Source: Bacteroidetes bacterium UBA2475 (GTDB taxonomy: Bacteria; Bacteroidota; Bacteroidia; B-17B0; Aurantibacillaceae). Taken from it: a stretch of DNA of 64,000 nucleotides. Shown one piece after another: positions 55,418-63,254 of this stretch. A program made the position numbers and the translations under genes. The notes under the pieces were generated by a model, which had not been told where the DNA came from, ran no database searches, and saw nothing but the letters and a program-made list of their open reading frames with translations. The DNA lies in contig DDPF01000003.1 in assembly GCA_002342065.1 (NCBI GenBank), positions 1 to 64,000 on the forward strand. The letters run 5' to 3'. How positions within the stretch are numbered: position 1 is the first letter of the stretch; each line of letters begins with the position of its first letter.

Positions 55418-56404
55418 ATGGAATACAGGAGACTAGGAAAGTCAGGATTACAGGTTAGCACACTCTCGTTCGGAAGTTGGGTTACTTTTGGAAAACAAAT
55501 TGGCGACAACACTGCCGACGAATTAATGAGCATTGCTTACGATAACGGTGTTAACTTTTTTGATAACGCCGAAATTTATGCGCGCGGAAAATCGGAAGAA
55601 GTAATGGGTGCCATTTTAAAGAAAAAGAATTGGGCACGCAGTTCATATTGTTTATCCAGCAAAGTATATTTTGGTTACGAAGATGGAAAGCCAAATCAAA
55701 TCGGATTATCACGCAAACATATTATTGAGGGTTGCCACGCAGCGCTAAAACGTTTGCAGGTAGATTATGTAGATCTTTTCTTTTGCCACCGCCCTGATAA
55801 AAATACGCCGATAGAAGAAACTGTTCTTGCAATGAACACGTTGATACAGCAAGGAAAAATTTTATACTGGGGCACCAGCGAATGGGCTAACGACGAATTA
55901 ATGGTCGCCTTTTTATTTGCAGAGAAGCACCGATTGATCGGGCCAACCATGGAGCAACCACAGTACAATATGTTCGAGCGTACAAAAATAGAGAAGGATC
56001 ATTTATTGTTGTTCCGAGATTTTGGTTTAGGCACCACTATCTGGAGTCCATTGGCAAGTGGTTTACTTACCGGAAAATATAACACCTCCGTTCCAACAGA
56101 TAACCGTTTACACATTGACGGAATGGACTGGTTAAAAGAAAGAACATTGGGTGATCCTACGCGCATTGACAAAACAAAAAAATTAGATGTTTTAGCAAAA
56201 GACCTTGGCACTACTCTACCCAAACTGGGCGTTGCCTGGTGCGCTAAAAATCCAAATGTAAGTACCGTAATTTTAGGCGCCTCTAAAGCCGAACAATTAA
56301 AAGAAACTATAACTTCACTGGAGATACTTCCTTTACTTACAAATGAAGTAATGGAAAAAATTGAAGTGATATTGCAGAATAAACCGGTGCAGGCGCTTTT
56401 CTAA
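55418..56404 (+). CDS. Aldo/keto reductase, Kv-beta-like subfamily
   Basis: NADPH-dependent aldo/keto reductase of 328 aa. The catalytic tetrad is visible: Asp49 and Tyr54 in FFDNAEIYARG, Lys82 in SSKVYFG and His124 in FFCHRPD. The start MEYRRLGKSGLQVSTLSFGS and the block TIWSPLASGLLTGKYN are typical of the branch related to potassium-channel beta subunits and YghZ. It likely reduces small aldehydes. Cytoplasmic, monocistronic. A 33-base palindrome follows the stop. Confidence 0.9.
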   Translation: MEYRRLGKSGLQVSTLSFGSWVTFGKQIGDNTADELMSIAYDNGVNFFDNAEIYARGKSEEVMGAILKKKNWARSSYCLSSKVYFGYEDGKPNQIGLSRKHIIEGCHAALKRLQVDYVDLFFCHRPDKNTPIEETVLAMNTLIQQGKILYWGTSEWANDELMVAFLFAEKHRLIGPTMEQPQYNMFERTKIEKDHLLLFRDFGLGTTIWSPLASGLLTGKYNTSVPTDNRLHIDGMDWLKERTLGDPTRIDKTKKLDVLAKDLGTTLPKLGVAWCAKNPNVSTVILGASKAEQLKETITSLEILPLLTNEVMEKIEVILQNKPVQALF

Positions 56405-56407
56405 ACT

Positions 56408-56440
56408 ACACCTGTCAGGTTTTAAAAACCTGACAGGTGT
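56408..56440. repeat. Perfect palindrome between convergent genes
   Basis: ACACCTGTCAGGTTTT (56408-56423) and AAAACCTGACAGGTGT (56425-56440) are 16-base perfect inverted repeats with a one-base spacer, filling the gap between the aldo/keto reductase and msrB. Probably a two-way terminator. Confidence 0.85.
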
Positions 56441-56444
56441 CAAA

Positions 56445-56960
56445 CTATTTCTTCTCTGCCGGTTTAAAACCCAGACTTAAACTATTTACGCAATAACGCT
56501 GGCCAGTAGAAGTTGGACCATCGTCAAAGATATGTCCTAAATGCCCACCGCATTTTGCACACACAATTTCGGTGCGCACCATACCATGAGAAAAATCATT
56601 TACTTTTAATACACGATCGCCACCACCTAACTCGCCGTCAAAACTTGGCCAGCCACAATGACTATCGAATTTTTGTTCGTTAGAAAACAATTCTGTTCCG
56701 CAACCCGCGCAAGTATAAAATCCTTTTTCTTTATGGTCATTATACTCGCCTGTTCCGGCGCGCTCCGTTCCTTTTTGGCGCAACACATAATATTGTTCAG
56801 GCGTTAATATTTTTTTCCACTCTTCGTCTGTTTTTTTGTAACTCGTGTCCATAACTTTTTTATTTGAAATTTTTTGTTCTTCTTTTGTATTAACAGCAGT
56901 TTGACATGATACCAGTCCAAAAGTGCTTATTAAGATCGCTGATAAAATTAGTTTTTTCAT
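56445..56960 (-). CDS. msrB: Peptide-methionine (R)-S-oxide reductase MsrB, lipoprotein form
   Basis: Enzyme of 171 aa reducing methionine-R-sulfoxide in proteins. A lipobox (GLVSC, Cys19) places it in the periplasm. The zinc site is two CxxC pairs (C84/C87 in CAGCGTELF; C134/C137 in CAKCGGHLGHIF), and the catalytic Cys157 lies in GQRYCVNSLSLGF. All are intact. It would repair oxidised envelope proteins. The reductant may be a periplasmic thioredoxin-fold protein. Confidence 0.95.
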   Translation of the reverse strand: MKKLILSAILISTFGLVSCQTAVNTKEEQKISNKKVMDTSYKKTDEEWKKILTPEQYYVLRQKGTERAGTGEYNDHKEKGFYTCAGCGTELFSNEQKFDSHCGWPSFDGELGGGDRVLKVNDFSHGMVRTEIVCAKCGGHLGHIFDDGPTSTGQRYCVNSLSLGFKPAEKK

Positions 56961-57047
56961 GGTTTTGTATTATGTTCTATATATATATACGAACTCAATG
57001 TCTTTTCCTTTCAAAATTTACAAATTTTAACATAAGGTACAAAATTT

Positions 57048-57182
57048 AACCACATAGGCACATAGAAAAAAGAAAAAATCTAATCGCCTAAAGAACACAT
57101 AATTTTTCGTCAAAATCGAAAAATCCTATGTTTTACTTTTTAGCCACAAAACAAGTATGAAAAACTATGTGTCTATGTGTTT
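57048..57182. repeat. Inverted-repeat element, copy 3
   Basis: 135-base element. AACCACATAGGCACATAG (57048-57065) pairs with CTATGTGTCTATGTGTTT (57165-57182), two mismatches. The central hairpin ATTTTTCG/CGAAAAAT (57102-57109 with 57117-57124) again has its own sequence, followed by CCTATG as in copy 1. It lies between the msrB 5' region and the VWA gene stop. Confidence 0.85.
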
Positions 57183-57187
57183 AAAAA

Positions 57188-58309
57188 TTAACGCCGGCTT
57201 CTCGCTTTCACCTCATCCAACAATTTACTTTCACTGCCATGGCGCTTTTTAATATTTATAAAAGAACCTTCGCCAATATCCGCTATCTCCTTTAAATTTT
57301 TCATCGCGTCTCTTTCATTACCAAAAGCCACTGTAGTTAAAACAATTTTTTTGTCCAATTGTTTTGCTGCCCATGTTTTTTGATCCTCGCTGTAAAATCT
57401 AAATTTTCCATCCGTGGCCATAATTATCTGGTTATTTCCTTCTGCAATAAAATGTTTTTGTGCTAATTGCTGCGAGAACAAAATTGCTTTATTGCCTTTT
57501 GTTAAACCTTTTGCTTTTAAAGCATTTACTGCAGCATGCAATTGCTTTTTATCGGAACCTTTTACGGCTTCTTTAATTATTTTTACGCTATCGGCATAAG
57601 TTACAAAAGTAATAACGTCTACTTCACGCACCGCATCAATTAATGTATGCAAAGCGCTCTTCATTACGGGTAATTTTAAAGAATCTTTCATAGAGCTACT
57701 CACGTCTACTAAAAATAAAATATTGTTGGGTTTGTATCCTAAAACAGAAAGTTCGGTTGAACTTTCTTCTTTTAAAATTACAGGGGGCTTTTCCCAAATG
57801 GTATCTATTTTAGGTGTACTTGAGTTATCGGGAATTTTATTGGTATTATCTTTTTTTGTTGTACTCTCTTTTACAACAATAGGTTCTGTTGTTGTTTTTA
57901 TAGAACTACTTTTTCGGTTACCAAAATAAAAACAAGCCAGCTTATCATCTGTTCTTAGTTTTCCTAAATTGCCACTAACAGTTAAGTCATAAGGCTTTGT
58001 ATTATCGCTGCAAATTAGACTGATCTTCTTTTTAAATTTTCCGGCGCTTTCGGGTAAAAACGAAATGATGATCAAACAGGTATCGCCGGGTAACAAGGTT
58101 TTTTTAGTTGTGAAAACTTTTATGCCTTTATCGGCATCGGCGCGCATTAAAAAAACTTTTTTTTCTGTGTTGTTCGTCACCAATACATCGCCTTTTATTT
58201 CGAATGTCTCGGCAATGGCTCCAAGATCAGTGTCTTGTTCCTTAAACTGTAATTGCGCCTTCGCGAAAAAGCTACAAAAAATAAAAAAGACTAAAATTTT
58301 GGTGAACAT
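57188..58309 (-). CDS. Exported DUF1573-like plus von Willebrand A domain protein
   Basis: Protein of 373 aa from the ATG at 58309 (MFTKILVFFIFCSFFAKAQ signal peptide). About residues 20-125 form an immunoglobulin-like DUF1573-type domain (FKEQDTDLGAIAETFEIKGD). A Thr/Lys-rich linker leads to a VWA domain from about residue 195 with the MIDAS motif in LFLVDVSSSMKDS, and TDGKFRFYSEDQ further on. VWA domains bind protein partners through a metal ion. The gene ends just beside repeat element copy 3. Partner unknown. Confidence 0.8.
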   Translation of the reverse strand: MFTKILVFFIFCSFFAKAQLQFKEQDTDLGAIAETFEIKGDVLVTNNTEKKVFLMRADADKGIKVFTTKKTLLPGDTCLIIISFLPESAGKFKKKISLICSDNTKPYDLTVSGNLGKLRTDDKLACFYFGNRKSSSIKTTTEPIVVKESTTKKDNTNKIPDNSSTPKIDTIWEKPPVILKEESSTELSVLGYKPNNILFLVDVSSSMKDSLKLPVMKSALHTLIDAVREVDVITFVTYADSVKIIKEAVKGSDKKQLHAAVNALKAKGLTKGNKAILFSQQLAQKHFIAEGNNQIIMATDGKFRFYSEDQKTWAAKQLDKKIVLTTVAFGNERDAMKNLKEIADIGEGSFINIKKRHGSESKLLDEVKARSRR

Positions 58310-58369
58310 AATAGTATAATACAAAGATCAGGCAATTGTTTTTTTCTTAACAAAAATTGTTTGGTTTTC

Positions 58370-58441
58370 GCCATTAAGTCACTATGACTCCAAGTCGCAC
58401 AAAGAACTTAGTGGACCTTTGTGATTTTGGGTCTTCGTGGC
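58370..58441. repeat. Degenerate inverted repeat
   Basis: GCCATTAAG (58370-58378) and CTTCGTGGC (58433-58441) are loosely complementary. An inner CACAAAG/CTTTGTG pair (58398-58404 with 58417-58423) is perfect. It ends at the stop of the UMF1 transporter gene. Confidence 0.5.
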
Positions 58442-58445
58442 AAAA

Positions 58446-59804
58446 TCAGGCTTCCTTTTTCTGAATCTCCTTTTTCATACTCAGCAAAATAAGAAAGCCC
58501 AAAACAAAATAAACTATCAGCGATAAAATAGAAGGACGCATACCACCAACAATTTCGCTTATGACGCCAAAGGTGATGGTGCCTAAGATCATTCCCATTT
58601 TTTCCATCACATCGTAAAAACTAAAAAAGCTGGTATTATCTTCTGTCTCGGGTAACAATTTACTGTAGGTACTGCGTGACAACGCCTGTATGCCACCCAT
58701 TACAAAACCAACTAAAAACGCCACAGTGTAAAAATGAATTGGCAAACGCGCTACCAAATAAGTGAACACACAAATAAAGATCCAGATAAAAATAGCGATC
58801 ATCAATGCTTTAATATTACCAATACGCGAAGATAATTTTGAGAAAAAGAAAGAACCTGCAATGCCGACAAACTGGATTATTAAAATACTTACAATTAACG
58901 ACGTTGTTTTTGCCTGCTCGTTTTCCCATATAATTTCGTTACGTGCAAATAAAACTGCCACCACCATAATGGTTTGCACACCCATATTATAAAAAAAGTA
59001 TCCTCCTAAAAAACGTTTTAACTGCGGCATACTTTTTATTTGTTTTGCTACCGAACGTAATTCTTTAAATCCTTTCGAGAATAATCCTTGTTTATCGCTG
59101 CCATGCGCTTTGTGATTTAATCTTGGTAAACGTTTAAAAGTGTATTGCGCAAAACCCATCCACCACAATCCAACTAATAAAAAAGAGATCCTTACATCAA
59201 TTGCTTGTTTTGGATCTGTACCTAATAAATGATGAAATGTTTTTGTCATTACCAAAGCCAGGCAAACTATCAGCAATAACGAACTTCCAAAATAACCCAA
59301 CGCAAAACCTCTTGCGCTTACTTTATCCTGGTTGGCTTCTGATGCGATCTCGGGTAAATAAGAATTATAATAAACCAGACTTCCCCAAAAACCAACAGTG
59401 GCTGTTATGAAAGGAATAAAACTTAATCCTAAATTATTTTTTGAAAAGAAAAACAAACACATACAAGAGATAGAACCCAAATAACAAAAAAATTGCAGGA
59501 ACCTTTTTTTATTTCCTAAATAATCGGCAATACCACTTAATATGGGTGAGATCAAAACAACTATAAAAAGTGCAAAGGCGTAAACAAAAGAATAAATATT
59601 CTGGTTCTCAAATTCCCTTCCAAAAAAAGTAACGGTGTGACTAACCACTTCTCCCAATTCATTTTTAGTGGATGTTACTGCATCGTAAAAATTCGGGAAA
59701 ATAGCAGAAGTAATTACCAGTGGAAAAACTGAGTTAGCCCAATCATAAAAGGTCCACGCTTTTATTGTTTTGGGATCGTCAATTAATAATTTTCCGTCCT
59801 GCAT
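58446..59804 (-). CDS. UMF1/Atg22-like MFS transporter
   Basis: Integral membrane protein of 452 aa with about 12 hydrophobic spans. The N-terminal motif KAWTFYDWANSVFPLVITSA is the hallmark of the UMF1 branch of MFS, related to fungal Atg22. A loop rich in Lys sits in the middle (HKAHGSDKQGLFSKGFKELR), and GGIQALSRSTYSKLLPETED is a typical MFS signature in the second half. Atg22-like proteins export amino acids; the bacterial substrate is not known. It begins two bases before the stop of the upstream OmpA gene region, so the pair is one transcript. Confidence 0.85.
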   Translation of the reverse strand: MQDGKLLIDDPKTIKAWTFYDWANSVFPLVITSAIFPNFYDAVTSTKNELGEVVSHTVTFFGREFENQNIYSFVYAFALFIVVLISPILSGIADYLGNKKRFLQFFCYLGSISCMCLFFFSKNNLGLSFIPFITATVGFWGSLVYYNSYLPEIASEANQDKVSARGFALGYFGSSLLLIVCLALVMTKTFHHLLGTDPKQAIDVRISFLLVGLWWMGFAQYTFKRLPRLNHKAHGSDKQGLFSKGFKELRSVAKQIKSMPQLKRFLGGYFFYNMGVQTIMVVAVLFARNEIIWENEQAKTTSLIVSILIIQFVGIAGSFFFSKLSSRIGNIKALMIAIFIWIFICVFTYLVARLPIHFYTVAFLVGFVMGGIQALSRSTYSKLLPETEDNTSFFSFYDVMEKMGMILGTITFGVISEIVGGMRPSILSLIVYFVLGFLILLSMKKEIQKKEA

Positions 59805-59806
59805 AT

Positions 59807-60898
59807 CTATTTTTTTATGATTTGAAATTCAACACGTCGGTTCTTGGCCTTGCCTTCATCTGTATCGTTACTGGCAACGGGTTGCGTACTGCCGTAACCT
59901 TTAAAGTACATTTTATTTTGCACACCTTTTTTAATTAAATATTCAAACACCTCGCGGGCGCGCAACTCCGACATTTTTTGGTTCTTATAATTTAAACCGC
60001 CGCTATCGCTATGCCCATTAATTTGAATTTCAACACCAGGGTTCTTTAAAAGATATTGCGCCAGTTTATTTAATTCCTGGTACGATTCGGGTAGCAAATA
60101 ATAACGGCCGTTATCGAAGAAAATATTATTTAAGTTTACTTTATCCCCTACTTTAATATCCTTGCTCACATTTAAACTCGAATCCTGATCGGCATGGTAA
60201 TTTGGTCCGACAATTTCAATATCCACTTTTTCTTCAAAGGCCGGACTTTTAATTAACCTCACATCATCCACAAAATAATAAGCTTCTTTATAACCCACTT
60301 TAAATAAATTCATGCGCACAAATTCTTTTTTTATTTTGGGTGCAAAGTTGCCAATGGTTATATATTTTTCTCCGCCATCTGCTTTGTAATAGCCTCTAAT
60401 GGTAAACCACTCGTGGGCTTTAAAAAGTCCGCCTTTTTTGCCAATAGAATCTACCATATTAGCCTTCACCGCATCGCCCTGTTTGCTGTAACCGGCTTTG
60501 CTTATTAATACACCAAACGATCGCAATACGGCATTGCTCCAATAGGCCAGGCGCACCTGCATAGAGAATTCATACACAGTGCCGCGGTGCAGAGGCTCAG
60601 CGAGCTTTACCTGCAAAAATTCTTTATAACGTTTCTGGAAACGGAAACCTACATATGAGTCGCCCGAATAAGCGCCTTTTTGCATGGTAGTATCGTTATC
60701 CAAAGGGTTGTGGTAGTAATCTATTGAGGCTATAGGCCGCCATGGCACTGCCTGTTTAATGTTGTTGGTCTTACGGCGGTAATTCTCGAAACTGCCATTG
60801 GGCACCAGATTCTTTACGGGTTTTGGGGTTATAACCGTTTGGGCAAAGCCTGCAAAACCCATCAAAAACCCAATAACCACAAGAAACAGCTGCCTCAT
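59807..60898 (-). CDS. OmpA-family protein with N-terminal jelly-roll domain
   Basis: Protein of 363 aa from the ATG at 60898 (MRQLFLVVIGFLMGFAGFAQ signal peptide). A longer frame from 61000 runs over the rpsT promoter and is rejected. Residues about 30-220 form a carbohydrate-binding-like jelly-roll (LVPNGSFENYRRKTNNIKQA, PWRPIASIDYYHNP). The last 110 residues are an OmpA-C peptidoglycan-binding domain (LNNIFFDNGRYYLLPESYQE, QINGHSDSGGLNYKNQKMSE, RAREVFEYLIKKG). It would link the outer membrane or a surface layer to the wall. Confidence 0.9.
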   Translation of the reverse strand: MRQLFLVVIGFLMGFAGFAQTVITPKPVKNLVPNGSFENYRRKTNNIKQAVPWRPIASIDYYHNPLDNDTTMQKGAYSGDSYVGFRFQKRYKEFLQVKLAEPLHRGTVYEFSMQVRLAYWSNAVLRSFGVLISKAGYSKQGDAVKANMVDSIGKKGGLFKAHEWFTIRGYYKADGGEKYITIGNFAPKIKKEFVRMNLFKVGYKEAYYFVDDVRLIKSPAFEEKVDIEIVGPNYHADQDSSLNVSKDIKVGDKVNLNNIFFDNGRYYLLPESYQELNKLAQYLLKNPGVEIQINGHSDSGGLNYKNQKMSELRAREVFEYLIKKGVQNKMYFKGYGSTQPVASNDTDEGKAKNRRVEFQIIKK

Positions 60899-60948
60899 AT
60901 TACAAAAATAACCTTTAATAGATTTTAATAGCAAAATTGTTTTTAACA

Positions 60949-60978
60949 TTTGGATATTCAAAAAAAACCGTATATTTG
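60949..60978 (+). promoter_or_regulatory. Promoter of rpsT
   Basis: TTTG (60949-60952), an 18-base spacer and TATATTTG (60971-60978) form the best two-box Bacteroidota promoter in the window. The leader to the ATG at 61018 is about 35 bases. Confidence 0.75.
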
Positions 60979-61017
60979 CCTTCCCAAAATTGGGGTACAC
61001 AACAAGAAATTAAAGAA

Positions 61018-61272
61018 ATGGCAAATCATAAATCATCCATCAAACGCATTCGTTCTAACGATGCAAAACGTACTGAAAATCGTTATTACGCTAAAACAAC
61101 CCGTAACGCGGTAAACAAATTACGTACATCTACTTCTAAAAAAGAAGCACAAGAACTTTTACCAAAAGTATCGAGCATGATCGATAAATTGGCTAAAAAG
61201 TCAGTAATTCATAAGAACAAAGCTGGTAATCTTAAGTCAAAATTGGCTAAAAAGGTTGCTTCTATTAAATAA
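61018..61272 (+). CDS. rpsT: Small ribosomal subunit protein bS20
   Basis: Ribosomal protein S20 of 84 aa from the ATG at 61018 (MANHKSSIKRIRSNDAKRTE). The Lys/Arg-rich, all-helical sequence with NRYYAKTTRNAVNKLR and IHKNKAGNLKSKLAKKV is characteristic. It binds 16S rRNA. A frame from 60937 adds 27 residues across the promoter and is not real. Divergent from the OmpA-family gene; followed by a strong terminator. Confidence 0.95.
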   Translation: MANHKSSIKRIRSNDAKRTENRYYAKTTRNAVNKLRTSTSKKEAQELLPKVSSMIDKLAKKSVIHKNKAGNLKSKLAKKVASIK

Positions 61273-61292
61273 TTAAAGGTTTTCCCCCTTAT

Positions 61293-61327
61293 TAAACCCG
61301 CACGGTAACGTTGCGGGTTTTTTTTGT
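61293..61327 (+). terminator. Rho-independent terminator of rpsT
   Basis: AAACCCGCA (61294-61302) pairs with TGCGGGTTT (61312-61320), followed by a long T run. Confidence 0.95.
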
Positions 61328-61332
61328 TTTAG

Positions 61333-61382
61333 GCAGCTAGTATCCTCCTTTGGAGGAGGTGGCGCGGAGCGACGGAGGAGAA
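61333..61382. repeat. GA/GC-rich intergenic repeat
   Basis: TCCTCC-TTT-GGAGGA (61333-61347) forms a small hairpin and is followed by GGTGGCGCGGAGCGACGGAGGAG, whose composition is unlike the flanks. It sits between the rpsT terminator and fabD. Confidence 0.6.
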
Positions 61383-61507
61383 TTTTGTTCTCTAGGAAAA
61401 CAAATACTTTCCTAACAACCCAACGTTAACTAATGCCCGCTTACTTAATTGATTTAGTCGCTTTATTCTACTAAATTTACAATTCTATACTTTTTTATAA
61501 CAAAAAC

Positions 61508-62395
61508 ATGAAAAAAGCATACATATTTCCCGGCCAAGGCTCACAATTTCCAGGAATGGGCAAAGATCTTTACGATAATAACCCTCTTGCCAAAGAATTA
61601 TTCGAAAAAGCCAACTCCATTTTAGGTTTTAAGATAACCGATACCATGTTCTCTGGTACGGAAGAAGAATTAAAACAAACCAAAATTACTCAACCGGCCA
61701 TTTTTTTACATTCGGTTATTTTAGCAGCGGTTAACGCCGATTCTTTTAAACCCGATATGGTTGCCGGCCACTCGTTAGGCGAATTCTCAGCCTTAGTTGC
61801 CAACAAATGTTTGAGTTTTGACGATGCTTTAAAGTTAGTTTACAAACGTGCCCTTGCTATGCAAAAAGCCTGCGAAATTAACCCAAGCACCATGGCTGCC
61901 ATTTTGAATTTAGATGATAAAATAGTTGAAGATATTTGCGCAGAAATTACAGCAAGCGGACACGTAGTTGTTGCCGCTAATTATAACTGTCCCGGACAAT
62001 TAGTTGTTTCCGGCTCTACTGAAGGAATCAATATTGCCTGCGAAAAATTAAAAGCCGCCGGCGCCAAACGCGCTCTGGTATTGCCTGTTGGCGGTGCTTT
62101 TCACTCGCCTTTAATGGAACCTGCACGCATTGAGTTAGAAGCTGCCATTACCGCTACTCACTTTAACTACCCTATTTGCCCTGTTTACCAAAATGTAACA
62201 GCAAATGCGGTATCAGATCCTAAACAAATACAGCAAAATTTGGTTGCTCAGTTAACTGCACCGGTTAAATGGACACAATCCGTTCAACAAATGGTGGCAG
62301 ATGGCGCTACTCAATTTATTGAAGTGGGTCCGGGTAAAGTTTTACAAGGACTGGTTAAAAAAATAAGCGGCACATCGGAAGCCGTTAGCGTATAG
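61508..62395 (+). CDS. fabD: Malonyl-CoA:ACP transacylase
   Basis: Enzyme of 295 aa loading malonyl groups onto acyl carrier protein for fatty-acid synthesis. N-terminal GQGSQFPGMG (9-18), nucleophilic Ser89 in GHSLGEFSAL and the catalytic His199 in GGAFHSPLM are all present. IEVGPGKVLQGLVKKI near the end is also typical. No other fab gene is adjacent. Cytoplasmic. Confidence 0.95.
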   Translation: MKKAYIFPGQGSQFPGMGKDLYDNNPLAKELFEKANSILGFKITDTMFSGTEEELKQTKITQPAIFLHSVILAAVNADSFKPDMVAGHSLGEFSALVANKCLSFDDALKLVYKRALAMQKACEINPSTMAAILNLDDKIVEDICAEITASGHVVVAANYNCPGQLVVSGSTEGINIACEKLKAAGAKRALVLPVGGAFHSPLMEPARIELEAAITATHFNYPICPVYQNVTANAVSDPKQIQQNLVAQLTAPVKWTQSVQQMVADGATQFIEVGPGKVLQGLVKKISGTSEAVSV

Positions 62396-62492
62396 GGATG
62401 TTAGATTTTAAATGATAAATTTTAAATTGGAAAAAATGCCTAGGTTATTTTTACCAAAAAGGGATTATAAATTTTAAATTATAGATTATAAA

Positions 62493-63227
62493 TTGAAAAA
62501 GGTACTTATATTATTTTTACTGATCTGCTTACAAAAAGCAAACGCACAATTCTTCAGAGGTTTTGGCATCTTTGGTGCTGTTAACCACTCTTGTCATTAT
62601 TACAAGAACACTAACGAAGACCGCCGCGATTACGACCCCGTAAATTATCAAAATAATATTACCGACTATTATCCACGAAGTCATATCTCGCGCGAATACT
62701 TTAGTTGGGGTGCGGGCATATTTGCCGAATTTTTACGTTACGATAATGTACGCTGGCAAACCGAATTAGAATACACACACAAAGGCGCAAAAGAAAAAGA
62801 ATTGCTCGACCCTATGAATGGCACTCGCGCAGGTTCTTTTTCTACCAACAAATACACTTACATACAGTGGAACAATTATTTGAAATTTTATTCTCCTCTT
62901 GGTCTTTCATCACGTTTTTATTTAATGCCAGGTGTTAAGCTCGATTATTTATTTAACTCAAGCATTAGCGCTTACGGCCCATTTGCAGGTTCTTTTCCTA
63001 AGATATTTTTTAGCGGTGTTGTTGGTTTGGGTTACGAATTTCCTATCTTAAAAAAGATCTCGGCCTTTGTAGAATACCACTGGAACCCCGATATCATCTC
63101 GCACCGCAAGGATGGTACAAAATTCCGTAACCGCACATTTGAATTACGCGTTGGCTTAATTTACCGCCCACGCAAAAAAAGTATTGACGATTGCAACGCG
63201 CCACGATATAATGGCCCGGCTTATTAA
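62493..63227 (+). CDS. Outer-membrane beta-barrel protein with TTG start
   Basis: Protein of 244 aa with signal peptide (MKKVLILFLLICLQKANAQF) and alternating strands such as YTYIQWNNYLKFYSPLG and SRFYLMPGVKLDYLF, ending in FELRVGLIYRPRKK. This fits the PorT-like small barrel group. The only start giving the signal peptide is TTG at 62493; no ATG or GTG is in frame nearby. The 90 bases upstream are a near-repetitive AT run (ATTATAAATTTTAAATT units). Confidence 0.75.
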   Translation: MKKVLILFLLICLQKANAQFFRGFGIFGAVNHSCHYYKNTNEDRRDYDPVNYQNNITDYYPRSHISREYFSWGAGIFAEFLRYDNVRWQTELEYTHKGAKEKELLDPMNGTRAGSFSTNKYTYIQWNNYLKFYSPLGLSSRFYLMPGVKLDYLFNSSISAYGPFAGSFPKIFFSGVVGLGYEFPILKKISAFVEYHWNPDIISHRKDGTKFRNRTFELRVGLIYRPRKKSIDDCNAPRYNGPAY

Positions 63228-63254
63228 TTTAACTGTTAGTAATTTTTAGAAATT

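Noticed and set aside
60937..61017. 27-residue extension of bS20
   Set aside because: It covers the rpsT promoter; the conserved protein starts at MANHKSS.
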